From NCBI GenBank assembly GCA_902728285.1, contig CACVBU010000681.1:2300260-2364259 (forward strand): a stretch of 64,000 nt of DNA, given 5' to 3'. Each line of letters opens with the position of its first letter. The stretch's first letter is position 1. Under the pieces are notes generated by a model, which had not been told where the DNA came from, did not search any database, and was given only the letters and a program-made list of their open reading frames with translations. Position numbers and translations under genes: made by a program. This document shows, piece after piece, positions 48,501 through 55,815 of the stretch. Source of the stretch: Clytia hemisphaerica. Its lineage: Eukaryota; Cnidaria; Hydrozoa; Leptothecata; Clytiidae.

Positions 48501-48976
48501 TTACGGTGAAAACGAACCAAGTTGCACCTAAAATGATTTTGAATACTGAAACAGTACAAATGGAAATTAAATCAAACACTCCTTCAACTAATCTAGTAGA
48601 AATAACGACTAAAGATATTGTCAACCGTTTTAACCATTCCCTACACCTTCAACCGAACTCATCCGCCACAGATCACAAAGCGGACGCTAATACACTCCAA
48701 CGTCTAACCAAAGAAGGTCGAATAAGTGCTCGTTGTAGACAATGCAAATGGCGTAAAGTTGAAAACGAAGGTGATTTTTGTAAAGAATGTAGAACAGAGT
48801 ATTTATCTACTTTAAAAAAACGAGTCACTGGCCCTGAGACTGGCGCTCCGCCGTCGGATACACTTGAAAAATTGCGACGTGGTAACACCAAGAAGTATAA
48901 ATGTATACAGTGTGGATGGAGGCAAGTTGAGTACGAGGATGGTTATTGCGAAAACTGCCAGTCAGAATATTTGTGA
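27357..48976 (+). CDS. USP53/USP54-like ubiquitin carboxyl-terminal hydrolase, 15 exons
   Basis: Exons: 27357-27551, 28299-28391, 29341-29424, 29930-29980, 30275-30388, 30686-30765, 31285-31381, 31861-31942, 32614-32708, 33914-34063, 43811-44900, 45195-45305, 45837-46107, 46480-46618, 46937-48976. All junctions are GT-AG and phase-consistent; the sum is 4692 bp, 1563 residues. Residues about 45-380 form the USP domain and align throughout with animal USP53/USP54: GPGENNCFLNAAIQ (Cys58), VFRRSF, FQLGRMDDAAECF, CKCKATSEP (zinc strand), VTVGIIWDTD, YYGRHYTSFF (His324), WLFFDDA (Asp341/342) and IGPSW. The Cys, His and Asp boxes are intact. Later exons encode a basic, proline- and serine-rich tail, a helix (CERKGDLLYALRWCTEAT) shared with vertebrate family members, and two C-terminal C-x2-C-x11-C-x2-C motifs. 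The family cleaves or binds K63-linked ubiquitin, some members at cell junctions; activity here is inferred. The ATG at 27357 is the only upstream Met in frame in exon 1; a 5' non-coding exon may exist. Confidence 0.92.
28083..28260. mobile_element. MITE family B copy (GTTGACGCTCT termini), intron 1
   Basis: cagtttgacgctct at the left pairs with agagcgtatcaactg at the right. Related to copies at 29108 and 49130. Confidence 0.65.
28299..28391 (+). CDS. USP53/54-like exon 2
   Basis: 31 codons, LLWHVNVFRRSF to IFCSLK, between acceptor ttttatag and donor gtaagt. Phase 0 at both ends. Confidence 0.9.
28769..28838 (+). other. Degenerate tRNA-Val(UAC)-like sequence, probable SINE head
   Basis: gtggctaatcggtagagca fits a tRNA D arm/A box. 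The following ttcga-tttacaa-tctaa can form an anticodon arm with loop TTTACAA (UAC), with one mismatch. The T arm (actggtacggtttagttgg) is degenerate, and a B-box-like ggatcgaatcc lies 130 bp further on. It is not a functional tRNA. Confidence 0.4.
29108..29286. mobile_element. MITE family B copy (TACAGTTGACGCTCT termini), intron 2
   Basis: tacagttgacgctcttta at the left and cctcaactgta at the right; 179 bp. Ends 54 bp before the exon 3 start. Confidence 0.75.
29341..29424 (+). CDS. USP53/54-like exon 3
   Basis: 28 codons ending RLAMANAFV before gtacgt; acceptor ttttcacag. Confidence 0.85.
29930..29980 (+). CDS. USP53/54-like exon 4
   Basis: 17 codons, DERRFQLGRMDDAAECF, which is the family's equivalent of the QQD box. 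Acceptor gtgtttag, donor gtaaga. Confidence 0.9.
30275..30388 (+). CDS. USP53/54-like exon 5
   Basis: 38 codons, ENILTRLHFHTA to FANHILEQ; acceptor tttgcag, donor gtatat. Confidence 0.9.
30686..30765 (+). CDS. USP53/54-like exon 6
   Basis: 80 bp encoding TFCKCKATSEPKPYYQF to ASAL, then donor gtaagt, phase 2. The CKC pair is part of the zinc-binding finger in this family. Confidence 0.85.
31285..31381 (+). CDS. USP53/54-like exon 7
   Basis: 97 bp encoding QQAKICQHEK to YGDIRPCP; acceptor cttcacag, donor gtgagt. Confidence 0.85.
31861..31942 (+). CDS. USP53/54-like exon 8
   Basis: 82 bp encoding DEKRCKYKGH to LLNRPDV; acceptor tttttaag, donor gtaagg, phase 1. Confidence 0.85.
32051..32310. 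mobile_element. MITE family C copy (CCATAGATTTATAAAGCCCG termini), intron 8
   Basis: ccatagatttataaagcccg at the left is inverted as cgggatttataaatctatgg at the right; 245-260 bp. A second copy lies at 57967-58197. Confidence 0.85.
32614..32708 (+). CDS. USP53/54-like exon 9
   Basis: 95 bp encoding VTVGIIWDTDSPSSS to RLFMVD; acceptor ctctcttag, donor gtaagt. Confidence 0.9.
33061..33415. mobile_element. MITE family D, 355 bp (TACCTTAAGTGTATTAATTT termini), intron 9
   Basis: taccttaagtgtattaattt at 33061 pairs with aaattaatacacttaaggta ending at 33415. The interior is made of short attttggcgggtatttaatt/aatttggcgg repeats, giving extended self-complementarity. Confidence 0.88.
33418..33551. 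mobile_element. MITE family A, partial copy
   Basis: Contains ttaagaacaacattttaagg and ends with cttataaaaagaaagtgta. The left terminus is missing where it abuts the family D MITE. Confidence 0.55.
33914..34063 (+). CDS. USP53/54-like exon 10 (His/Asp boxes)
   Basis: 50 codons with TYYGRHYTSFFY and WLFFDDAQVSK; acceptor atctccag, donor gtgagt. Followed by the 9.7 kb intron 10. Confidence 0.92.
34164..34335. mobile_element. MITE family A, partial copy, intron 10
   Basis: tatacgattttttttataag and aacaaactataaaagaacat mark the left terminus. The right terminus is absent next to the following inverted-repeat element. Confidence 0.6.
35100..36560 (-). pseudogene. Decayed ORF of an uncharacterised repeat-associated family
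   Basis: Reading the minus strand across several frames gives FESWKASCLSENANARLWFG, then HYAPWLSVFINDLEKLDT, FEKGYFTIKRSNRPFLNIGK, DQTHEQNNKLVKICKGTVG and LLDNPKALLRWSVSNPIIAE. I recall similar predicted proteins being common and repetitive in cnidarian and mollusc genomes, with no known function. At least three stops or frameshifts are present. The only clean ORF is 35695-35880. Clearly dead. Confidence 0.5.
36994..37770 (+). pseudogene. LINE reverse transcriptase C-terminal relic
   Basis: Three successive frames continue one protein: FRGTSREKIYLELGFESLAN and LTRRLVFFYKIIKSFAPVYL; then EWNNLGDHIWNLPTIKSFKK, RLRVGFSHLREHKFRHNFAD and DPFCNCRPNSVETTQHF; then HCSDYSNDRLVMF. This is the C-terminal region of a CR1/Jockey-like non-LTR retrotransposon, including its Cys/His motif. 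At least two frameshifts make it non-functional. It lies within the inverted-repeat element. Confidence 0.7.
38578..38804. mobile_element. MITE family A copy, intron 10
   Basis: tacacatttttttataagaa at the left, a diverged gttataagaaaaacaggta at the right, and internal aagaacatggtgcttcaatg. Confidence 0.7.
39212..40195 (-). CDS. Intronless antisense ORF (327 aa) nested in intron 10, unknown
   Basis: Single ORF starting ATG at 40195 (MKKNNYGVQGTSKD) inside the USP-like gene's large intron, on the opposite strand. After a short helix-prone segment (ESVIQYLNEILDMYL) the protein is proline-rich (PPFREPPLKSPPSTP) and then strongly basic and serine-rich. It has many basophilic kinase-type sites: RKDS, RRDS, RRGS, RRVDS. 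No cysteine-rich, enzymatic or membrane motif is visible. Dense use of cga/tcg codons resembles the neighbouring host genes rather than the AT-rich intron, which supports real coding. No family recognised. It could be a retroposed or orphan gene, or one exon of an antisense gene. Confidence 0.6.
   Translation of the reverse strand: MKKNNYGVQGTSKDLEVITEESVIQYLNEILDMYLDEPPFREPPLKSPPSTPFDDEMFFFEKEGEPSPQGQSPDSTTQLNRKDSKVFDIHYSNNGRERQNRRDSKESRKSRRGSVEIKQHCASDKTREARKQSNRVSYPGCIDKLCSNTADRYHYNLHESTHEKSFRRVDSIDLHNIESPQQSSSSKNDEIQPKPRLSLQKNRVKSKDENRKLSNANPDDIQSRTRYSIQETRVVTRKTTVSNNANREKQEPETDEIRARTSSLNLNKNRKKSIDEITQRQLRSRSTVCRPSPNREYTISLYKTTDTVGKKSGLEQSTELVCTMQMS
40322..40469. mobile_element. MITE family A copy, 148 bp, intron 10
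   Basis: tacacgtttttttataagaa at the left and ttcttataaaaaaacgtgta at the right, an exact inverted pair. Confidence 0.88.
40694..41064. mobile_element. MITE family A relative, 371 bp, intron 10
   Basis: tacacgcttttttttttataag-type left end and cttataaaaaaaaagcgtgta-type right end, with interior aagaatatgctaagaatatc repeats. The flanks gat and atc extend the inverted repeat. Confidence 0.85.
41265..41500. mobile_element. MITE family A copy, right end missing
   Basis: tacacgtctttttttataag and aacaaactatataagaacaa at the left, with the typical internal ttaagaacattttaagg. No inverted right terminus. Confidence 0.7.
41501..43002. other. Intronic sequence without recognised features
   Basis: Part of intron 10. 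No supported coding sequence or obvious repeat. Confidence 0.5.
43003..43230. mobile_element. MITE family A copy, 228 bp, complete
   Basis: tacacgttttttataagaac at the left and gttcttataaaaaaacgtgta-type right end; tag on both sides may be the target duplication. The interior is several aagaacatgttaagaacatt repeats. Confidence 0.9.
43345..43555. other. Unidentified GC-richer island in intron 10
   Basis: About 210 bp are distinctly richer in G and C than their surroundings (ggccatcgcgggatattgtc, gtagcgcctctaggtccttac). No ORF, tRNA fold or terminal repeat is recognised. Confidence 0.3.
43811..44900 (+). CDS. USP53/54-like exon 11
   Basis: 1090 bp beginning IGPSWSNVKHKCERTRFQP, the end of the USP fold, and continuing into a serine-, proline- and lysine-rich disordered region with PPPRSPKSPHRSRQPPRSP. 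Acceptor tattcaccag, donor gtaatt, phase 1. Confidence 0.9.
45195..45305 (+). CDS. USP53/54-like exon 12 (helical motif)
   Basis: 111 bp encoding ALFQDLLSRGEMHMQ and CERKGDLLYALRWCTEAT, a MIT/TPR-like helical hairpin seen in vertebrate USP53/54. Acceptor gttatag, donor gtaagt. Confidence 0.88.
45837..46107 (+). CDS. USP53/54-like exon 13
   Basis: 271 bp encoding RDASRVPGISPDLQQYVD to SSRQMP; acceptor ctatctag, donor gtacgc, phase 2. Confidence 0.82.
46236..46350. mobile_element. MITE, 115 bp (CGTATTACTTCGAATAAACG termini), intron 13
   Basis: cgtattacttcgaataaacg at 46236 is inverted as tattcgaagtaatacg ending at 46350. The interior has ggcgtttattcgagg repeats. Confidence 0.85.
46480..46618 (+). 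CDS. USP53/54-like exon 14
   Basis: 139 bp encoding PNYYDREEERHNPPPPPIPA and a glutamine tract; acceptor ttcttttag, donor gtaaag. Confidence 0.82.
46937..48976 (+). CDS. USP53/54-like exon 15 (tail with two zinc motifs, stop)
   Basis: 680 codons including stop TGA at 48974. Starts ALQRVRQNHQPP after acceptor ttcaag. Mostly polar and disordered, with repeated SLTVGRY/SVTVGRY phrases. Ends with CRQC...CKEC (residues 1484-1502) and CIQC...CENC (1540-1558). Confidence 0.88.
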   Translation, partial: ALQRVRQNHQPPSHLPSPSSPQRQWTTSSVDSIRRASFGILPQQQARQRGAFPPPQGAGGSNTGGYRQPPPYGSQTLPNPHRGGGPSIKWVVDKPNNEHQPEDSYFDDYHSKTSENRLDDDTDRLLKEVPQNLQKPEIPTGGRSPTHDYSPTTIYDNDLAHSQKSLTVGRYNSSDYSDSTRNRGNFGDKTYDDPPSQTHKSVTVGRYPDSEHPRNRAGSDIPTRPDHLELDSTRNRDYSSDYETKPQNYITSSNPEAREQNSLRPDSIRRLGQGSSPPTSSYHVSNTDRKTFSRTSSDASESRLPANRKTIEESRSSVGTTSFNDTLPEPRKPFDRTKDDVRNTRSESFNSVSSHGSSSSKPLYIEHPRKPFDPTLNDTKTTRSGSVNSVSSNLSDSTPKEIPRMLEEPKDRRQEARSIYDNIEYNDKDLFKERLGGKFDSHKNDINKTTVNSTNKETVGITDKIPTIVNTPQTIYDDTSNTDEVTNKETRTPSASELIKRLNNQNKTENNNCAKIATAGSLTVKTNQVAPKMILNTETVQMEIKSNTPSTNLVEITTKDIVNRFNHSLHLQPNSSATDHKADANTLQRLTKEGRISARCRQCKWRKVENEGDFCKECRTEYLSTLKKRVTGPETGAPPSDTLEKLRRGNTKKYKCIQCGWRQVEYEDGYCENCQSEYL

Positions 48977-49065
48977 TGACGTAGGATAGTTTAGATTGAT
49001 AAATTTGTTCAGCACCTCTTTTATTGGGTCAACGCAATTTTCCTAAACAATTTTTTTAAAACGAA

Positions 49066-49071
49066 AATAAA
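49066..49071 (+). terminator. Candidate polyadenylation signal AATAAA of the USP-like gene
   Basis: AATAAA occurs 90 bp after the stop codon, with a second at about 49100. Confidence 0.55.
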
Positions 49072-49129
49072 ATTTTATATACATGCTTTTATTGTTGTAA
49101 ATAAACCATGTTTGACTGTAGTAAACTTC

Positions 49130-49212
49130 TGCAGTTGACGCTCTTTAATTCGACGTTCCCTTATTGGATGAAATCTAATTTTCCTTGAAAATTGAGAGAG
49201 CGTCAACTGTAG
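49130..49212. mobile_element. MITE family B short copy, 83 bp
   Basis: gcagttgacgctctttaatt at the left and agagagcgtcaactgt at the right, just downstream of the USP-like gene. Confidence 0.75.
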
Positions 49213-50535
49213 TTGTAGTGTTGAAGTGCACTTTTTGATATGTTTCTTTTATGAGGATTCTATTTCCAGCGATCCCAGGGACTATTCTTAAACAATTTTA
49301 TCGACTAAAATGCAACTCGAAGAATGGCGTCTTACTAATAAATTTATCTACCACAGGAATTTCTCTACTTCGACAGAAATCTTATCGGTTCCTTTTTCAT
49401 TTGAGCTGTTCCATGAATTCTTATACTAGCTAAATTTTTTGGTCACTTGTGAGCGTCGCTTTTTTCTGGACTTAATGTATGTAGGGTAATATAGGTCACG
49501 GGATATCTACAAAAAGTAAACGATGAAACAGTTCGAAAAACGGGGGGGGGGTGTAGAATGTGTATCTCTAAGTACCCCAAAATAAATTTCCTTATAGACT
49601 AAACCCATTTAGGGCAAAATAAGGGGCTTTTCTTTAGAATTCTGAAAATATTTTCAAAAATCATTAAACAGGAGTGTCCTAATAAGTTCCGTGGGATTGG
49701 AAAAAAAATCATAAAGTTAACCAACGGGGAGGTATTTACTAGGAACCTAAAGGTAGGTCCGAAAAGTCTACTTGGAATTTTTCCCTTGTGAAGTTTTGTG
49801 AAGTGGGTCTTGGGTGGGATTGTTTGTAAATAATACAAGTAAAAAACACAATTTTTAATGATTATTTTTTCCGTTCACTTAAATTTATATACATTTCTAC
49901 GAATTTTGATTAAAATAATTAGTTTTGATAATAATATTTTGTTAACAGTTTTATTTATTTTAGTTCTCAATTATTTTGCGGTTGTTTTTTTTCTCGGTAA
50001 TTAATTATTTTTCAGAAAGAAGGTTCCGATTTTTCCAATTTTTATGAGTTAAATAATTCCAGTGTCTGAGATATTTAAACATCCCCAGAGGGTTCTGTAT
50101 CCCAGAGAATTGATAAATCGGACTTAAATCTTGTAAAATTTAAGATCTAACAAAAGAAAAACTAGAAAAACTTACATACAATGAGCTCTTTCAGAAAATT
50201 TTTGTACATGGGGGGTGGAGGATTGGATATTTTATCCGGTGGGTGGGGGTAGCGAAATTTTGCCTTGTTTTGGGCGCAAATTTGCTCTATTGATAGGTAA
50301 TTTTGCGAATGTCCGGTGGGTCAACTGATGCTTGTCCGGATGGTAAAATCCGTTGTCCGGGGGGGGGGTCAAAATTCACTATGTCCGGTAGTAAATTTCC
50401 AAAAAAACGTTATCCTCCAACCCCCGTATTGAAAATTTTATGGAAAAGCCCAATAATTCTAAATAAAATCAAGAAAAGCTCTTCGAATGAAATCCCTTAT
50501 TCGACAATTTTAATCATTGATAAAGCGTTCGACAT
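49213..50535. other. Intergenic spacer between convergent genes
   Basis: Lies between the USP-like gene (plus) and the first sulfotransferase gene (minus). Contains several G homopolymer runs (49543, 50360) and no supported ORF. Confidence 0.5.
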
Positions 50536-50621
50536 TTGATGTATATTGATTGAATTTCCTTGTGATTCATAGCGTTTTCTTGTTTTCCCGTGCATTTTGA
50601 AACCATCCCTTCTCTGTTTCT
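50536..50621. repeat. Degenerate duplicate of the sulfotransferase 3' end
   Basis: About 86 bp match 50718-50801, the last codons of the neighbouring gene, including DGFKMHGKTR and YES. The stop is replaced by a CAA codon. Confidence 0.75.
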
Positions 50622-50740
50622 CCAATAAAACTTCTTCGCATGAAATATTTGTTTCATTTTTTCGCATCCGTTATCCTATGATTCCCATAAATCTAAAAAA
50701 ACACGACACTCAATAATTGATGTCTATCGGCTGAATTTCC

Positions 50741-52555
50741 TTATGATTCATAACGTTCTCTTGTTTTCCCGTGCATTTTGAAACCATCCCTACTCTGTTT
50801 CTCACCAAGAATCATGGTATAATCGATCTCTGATCTCGTCAACCTCTTACAAAGTTCATAATAATCAGTACCGCGTGCTTCTTCTCGAATCTTGTATCCT
50901 TCAATTTCAAACCAAGATTGTGTTTCATCAACATGGTCTCCTTTATCCAAACATTTTTCTTCCAAATCTTGAATCATATCTTTCAATTTTTCTAAATCTC
51001 GCTGGAAACTTTCACCTTTTTGTTCAATCTTACGCCAAAATGTTCGATTAAAGTGATCGTACATCGCATAATCGATTCGACTCCAATGTCGCACGGTCTC
51101 ACGTTTAGGTCCGACATCTTTGCGAAATTTATTCGGTCGTTTATTCAACGTAAAATAGACAACATCCTGTAAGTCCCAACATAGTTCGTCTTTCAACAAA
51201 ACCATCGATTCTAACATGTATTCAGATATCATAACAAGACTAAAATCTTGATCCATTGTTTTAATCACGTGACTCACATTGGCAGGATACTCAGACCATT
51301 GATCAAAGCCAAGATCAAAAGTACTTGGATTTTTCAATAAATGTTTAACGACCCCAGCTTTCATTGTTTTTAAATTTCGGACAAGTTGTGTCCGGTCAGA
51401 TTCAGTTGTACTAAAAAACTCCCATAATCCATTTTCCTCGCTTGTTTTCAACGGTTTATGAAATTTAAAATAAGAGAACATAGACTCTAATTGAAACAAC
51501 GGCTCACGGAGAATGGTAACGAATTTAGTAAGACTGGGTCGAGTCATCATTGCTGCCATGTTTTCTTTATGAAAACGAGCATGATTGGCTAAGAGATTGA
51601 ATCTATCACCATCTTTATATTCAAACACAAAACTATGATTAAACTTATTAGGCCATTTAAATAAATGAGTCGGTAATTTTGGTAAAACCATCTCAAGGTT
51701 ATGGTGATCGCTATATCGTTGAAAGACATTAATCACAGTGCTTGAGCCTGTCTTGTGAGTCTTCAAGAACACGACATTCCGTTCAGCTTTACAAGTCTTA
51801 GGTTCTGGTTTTTCGCCGCGTATTTCAATACCACCTTGGTTATTGAGGCGTAATTCTCCTTTTAGAAGCGGCGCTACAACCACTTCTTGTGGTTGTTGGT
51901 CATCAATTATATTACCATCTTCTTTGGCAATCTTCTTTTCAACTTCATTGAGTTCCTGCAAAATCTCTAAATGTCGTAAATCCTCCTCATGCAACTTTGG
52001 ATCCCTGTGATAAAGAAAGCAATGATGATTGTTCAGTATAGATCCTTTACAGCTCTTTAGCACTCACCACAAAGGTTCCTACTGCTTGACCGCTCTAACC
52101 ATAAAACTTGTATGACGCTTATAAGCATCATCAGAGCCAGAAATGAAATTTAAGCTTTTGAAAAAGATAGATTTATTGTTATAAAGCCTCTGAAACCCCT
52201 CCCTCTACATATCAAGTCGAATAAGGATCAATGGTGTCATCATCGTCTGAAATCAAAAGTCAAGTTCGAACCCCTGCTTGCTTCAATGTTCTGTTCAGTT
52301 CAAGGATAACCGCTTCGGCTAGTAGTAAGTAACCCCGTGAAAACATTCAAAAGACTGTTTAAAAGTCCTAGTTTTTACTGGGGTATCTATCTTAGATATC
52401 GACTCGGTCAAAATGGTGAAAAACTTACGATAAAACCAATCTCCGACTGCTCAACAAAATCTCGATATCATTTCTCTTCAACATAGCCGTCAACGTTAAT
52501 ACATAAATGACAACAAAAGTCGCCAACACGATGTATAATATCTTGACTTTCATCT
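50741..52555 (-). CDS. Galactose-3-O-sulfotransferase-like, gene A (frame-disrupted anchor exon)
   Basis: Catalytic exon 50741-52004 (420 codons plus stop) follows acceptor ttatcacag. Exon 1 is 52429-52555 with donor gtaagt. The catalytic part shows the Gal3ST signatures: FLKTHKTGSSTVIN (PAPS 5'-phosphosulfate loop), ANHARFH, TILREPLFQLESMFSYF (3'-phosphate motif), FTLNKRP and a conserved C-terminal GYKIREEARGTDYYELC. Such enzymes are Golgi type II membrane proteins that transfer sulfate from PAPS to galactose 3-OH on glycolipids or glycans. Exon 1 starts MKVKILYIVLATFVVIY, an ideal signal anchor, but then meets a stop. The frame that fits the phase-2 splice is 2 bp out because of gtatatt. 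Either a 2-bp insertion disables this allele, the assembly is wrong, or translation starts at a later in-frame Met (MLKRND) without an anchor. Acceptor specificity is not predictable. Confidence 0.82.
52429..52555 (-). CDS. Gene A exon 1: signal-anchor exon with 2-bp disruption
   Basis: Encodes MKVKILYIVLATFVVIY and then taa in frame. The last 60 bp (MLKRNDIEILLSSRRLVL) are in the frame required by the catalytic exon. Confidence 0.6.
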
Positions 52556-54970
52556 TTTATGATCGCTTTGGGTTTTTCGTCAACCCTCTGACTGATTGTG
52601 ATTGGTTATTTGGTGGAGATAAGAGCATCTGATTGGCTGACGTGTGTCCTCGTTTGTTTTTGTTTTTAAACGTTCTTCTTTTACACTCCTCTGGTTCTTT
52701 TACTAGATGATTGAAATATATCTTTCCAGGAGCAAATCTGAAAGCGAAAATATCAAATAAGTTGTCTCTTGTTTGTACGATAGTTTATTTTCGCCAGCAA
52801 GGGTTATGCTCTAGATATTCTGCTTCTTTATGCAGTATAATATGCATGCTTTAACTCTCTCAGATAAACTTGATGACGGGTTCACATATGGTACACCCGA
52901 GAGCTAGCAAAACTGATCCCTCCCTTTGAATCCATACCATTAAACAACAAACTCGACTCGTCTATTCATAGAAATGAAATGATTCAAAACTACACCAAAT
53001 TCGAAACATGCAAGTTAAAAATGTTAAGCCGTGTTATTATTTTCTGAGCCTAATCGGAAATTTCCTATCCTTTGAAATGGTAATTTTTATGAATACCTGT
53101 TTCCCTTTTTCAAAGCAAGGAGATTAATTTTTGCGATAATATAGCTAGTAATAAGATCCGGAGAAATTAAAGATGGAGAATAATTTAAGAATAATTTCCG
53201 GACAAGCAAACTCGAAAAGGGAATGTACATGGCGTATAAAATGTGTATCAACCTTAAAATGCCAATTATCAGTGATTGACCGGAATTTTATTATGAAAAT
53301 GGCCACCAAAATAACGGACAGATAACATGCTGACACAATCAAGTCTATAGAACATTTAATGAAAAATTCGTTCAATGTTCTAGAGACTTGATGTGGTCAA
53401 CATAAATGCTAGTCGAATAATACAATGAGCGGCGCAATGGAGGTCCACTATGAGTTCAAAACTTTTGGAATAGAAAAAAACCTATTCAAACTTGAGCGTG
53501 ATCTTAAAATAACAAAAAGGTTCAAATCTTTGTTTAACGGGACACCTTTTTTTCACTAGCCAAAGTGATGCCGGAGACTTTTCTTTTGTAAACAATTTTA
53601 TACCTTCACGAGTCGTTGACCCAAAACTAAAATCTTGGTTCTCTACGTATCCTGTGCACCGAGAATTATGAAATGAGGTTTCAGCACATACACCACCAAC
53701 TCCAAGTCCAACTCCAGTGACTGATCCTGAAAGAAAGTATCTCTAAACTGACACTGACTTATCAGAAGAAAAATATCAGCATCAGTAATTACAAAACAAC
53801 AAAGAAGTGGCACGAGGATGCAATAGTTTGGATCAACATTAAAAAACAATGCGCCCGGCTTTACCGTCTTTCCTCCAAGGGAATGATGTTTTTCAACTTC
53901 TTACGTTTCTTTATTTCGCTCACGTTTGTTCTTCTTTATATTTCCGTTTCTACGTCACTGCGTTCAGTGATGCATTATGGGTGCGTAATTTGCAAAGGGT
54001 TGTTAAAACCCCGGTTTTCCGGAAAATTGACGCGACAGACATCTAATGATAATTATTTTTGGTCAGCAATTAATTGTTGGTATCAAATCATCAAATCAAC
54101 TGGGCATGTTATCTATAAATAAATCTAGTCATAAAGACGTTACATGTTGTCCGACAAAAGCTTTTAAGACCACCTCCCAAACTATAATGGCACTTTTAAG
54201 ATAAGTAAGTCTGCGAGCATCGAAGGCTTCTCTTTCGATAGCTGTCCACCCAAAGGTAGGGGAGGGTCTCATTTTCCCTTATTACTCCACTTACTCTTTA
54301 TCCTACCTTTAATTATTGCGCTGTGTACTAAGTACGACCCGGCCAGGGATTGAACCCACGGTGACAGTAGAACCGATGTAGTGATGGGATTCTTTGACAT
54401 TCAACGTCGTTCCTGCATTTTTGTTGAACACTCAACGCGCATTGTCGGTTGGTATTCAAATTTGAAAACCCCTTGCAAATCTTTTGGTAATGTCCTATGT
54501 AAATGTTAATTTTTGAAATGACACCTCTGTCTCACAGATTCGGTTGGACCCACACTGGTAAATTTGTCAAACATTTCAACATTTCGTACCAGGTGGCAGA
54601 AATACTCGACAATTTCAGTCCCAATGAGAAAATTTTTCATCCCCAATTGGAATTCAATGGAAAAGATTGCACTCTAAAACCATCCCACTTGTTTTTTTTA
54701 ACCTGGGAAAAGAATATTTCTTATGCAATTGCGTTTTATTTCGAGAGAAATTTTTATCCTACTGTGGAAAAATGTTCCACCGGGGTTGTGAGAGTTCGTA
54801 CGGTTTTGGCCAGAGATTTTTCGACTCAAAAGATATGTAATATTGGCAAGGTTATTATCATTAATTGCCATACAAAGTTTTGTTTACTTCTTGTCAATTA
54901 ATCAATTATAATGTCACGTTGTTTTGATGTTGATTGTTGTCGGCATTCTTTCAAAGCTTTATATGACACT
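52556..54970. other. Intergenic, mostly featureless
   Basis: Upstream of gene A. No supported gene. On the minus strand at 54341-54360 a B-box-like gggttcaatccctggcc marks a possible SINE remnant. A 132-codon plus-strand ORF at 54503-54901 has no motif and unconvincing composition. Confidence 0.5.
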
Positions 54971-54975
54971 TGAAC

Positions 54976-55320
54976 TACACGTTTATTTATTTTGTAAGAA
55001 CAAACTATATAAGAACATAAGGCTTCCGGTGGCCAAGATATTAAGAACAAGTTAAGAACATTTTAAGGCTTTATGGACATTAAAACGCTCAGTTTCTTAG
55101 GAAATTGCATAAGAATACTCCCAAAATTGCGAAATTTAAAAGATTTTAAGAACCCTTTTAAGCTAAAACAAGTGATACTTTTATGAACCTACCTGGTGGT
55201 TATGCATTTAACACATTTATAATTGATATCTAGGTGACGTGACCATTAAACAATCATTCAGAACACAAATAGTGACGATCTATTAAAATTAGTCGTTTGT
55301 TTCTTATAAAAAAACCTTTA
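54976..55320. mobile_element. MITE family A copy, diverged
   Basis: Left end tacacgtttatttattttgt followed by aagaacaaactatataagaa; diverged right end gtttcttataaaaaaacc. Confidence 0.65.
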
Positions 55321-55410
55321 GAAACCAAAATTTTATGCTCTTGAAATATTCTTTCATATTCAAGACTTCGTGAGCAAAAACAAACATCTATCTCATCAAA
55401 AAGTTGAGTA

Positions 55411-55815
55411 ATACACCGTTTAGGAGTCTCAGCATTTCACGGTACTCCATTGCAGAGGCCCGGTAAAAATGGTAGGTAAAAATGCGCACTTTAGTACTGT
55501 GAAAGGTTAGAGGATTGTAAACATTGTGAATTTTTGTCTCTCCTTTAAAGAGAATGATTTAGATATTTGAACATGATTTCAATGATAATTTTATAAGTCT
55601 CTCCTGAAAATTTCACAAAAATTCATCAAGAGGAAAAGAAGTTATGATTAAAAGGAGTTCTTTACCTACCGTTTTTCTGTTATGTTTCCTTATGAGAACC
55701 AGATGTTTACCTACCGTTTTTTTACGGAGGAGAGTGAATTTTCCGTGATCGCTAAAATCAAAACAATGGAAAATTGGATTGACGCGTGCGCAGTCGACAC
55801 TCCTAAACGGTGTAT
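55411..55815. mobile_element. MITE, about 405 bp (ACACCGTTTAGGAGT termini)
   Basis: acaccgtttaggagt is inverted as actcctaaacggtgt. It interrupts a repeat whose related copy near 56282 (ttgagtaatttgactaagaac) shows the uninterrupted site. Confidence 0.8.

Noticed and set aside
54503-54901. 132-codon plus-strand ORF
   Set aside because: No motif, no host-like codon use and no splice context. Probably chance in AT-rich DNA.
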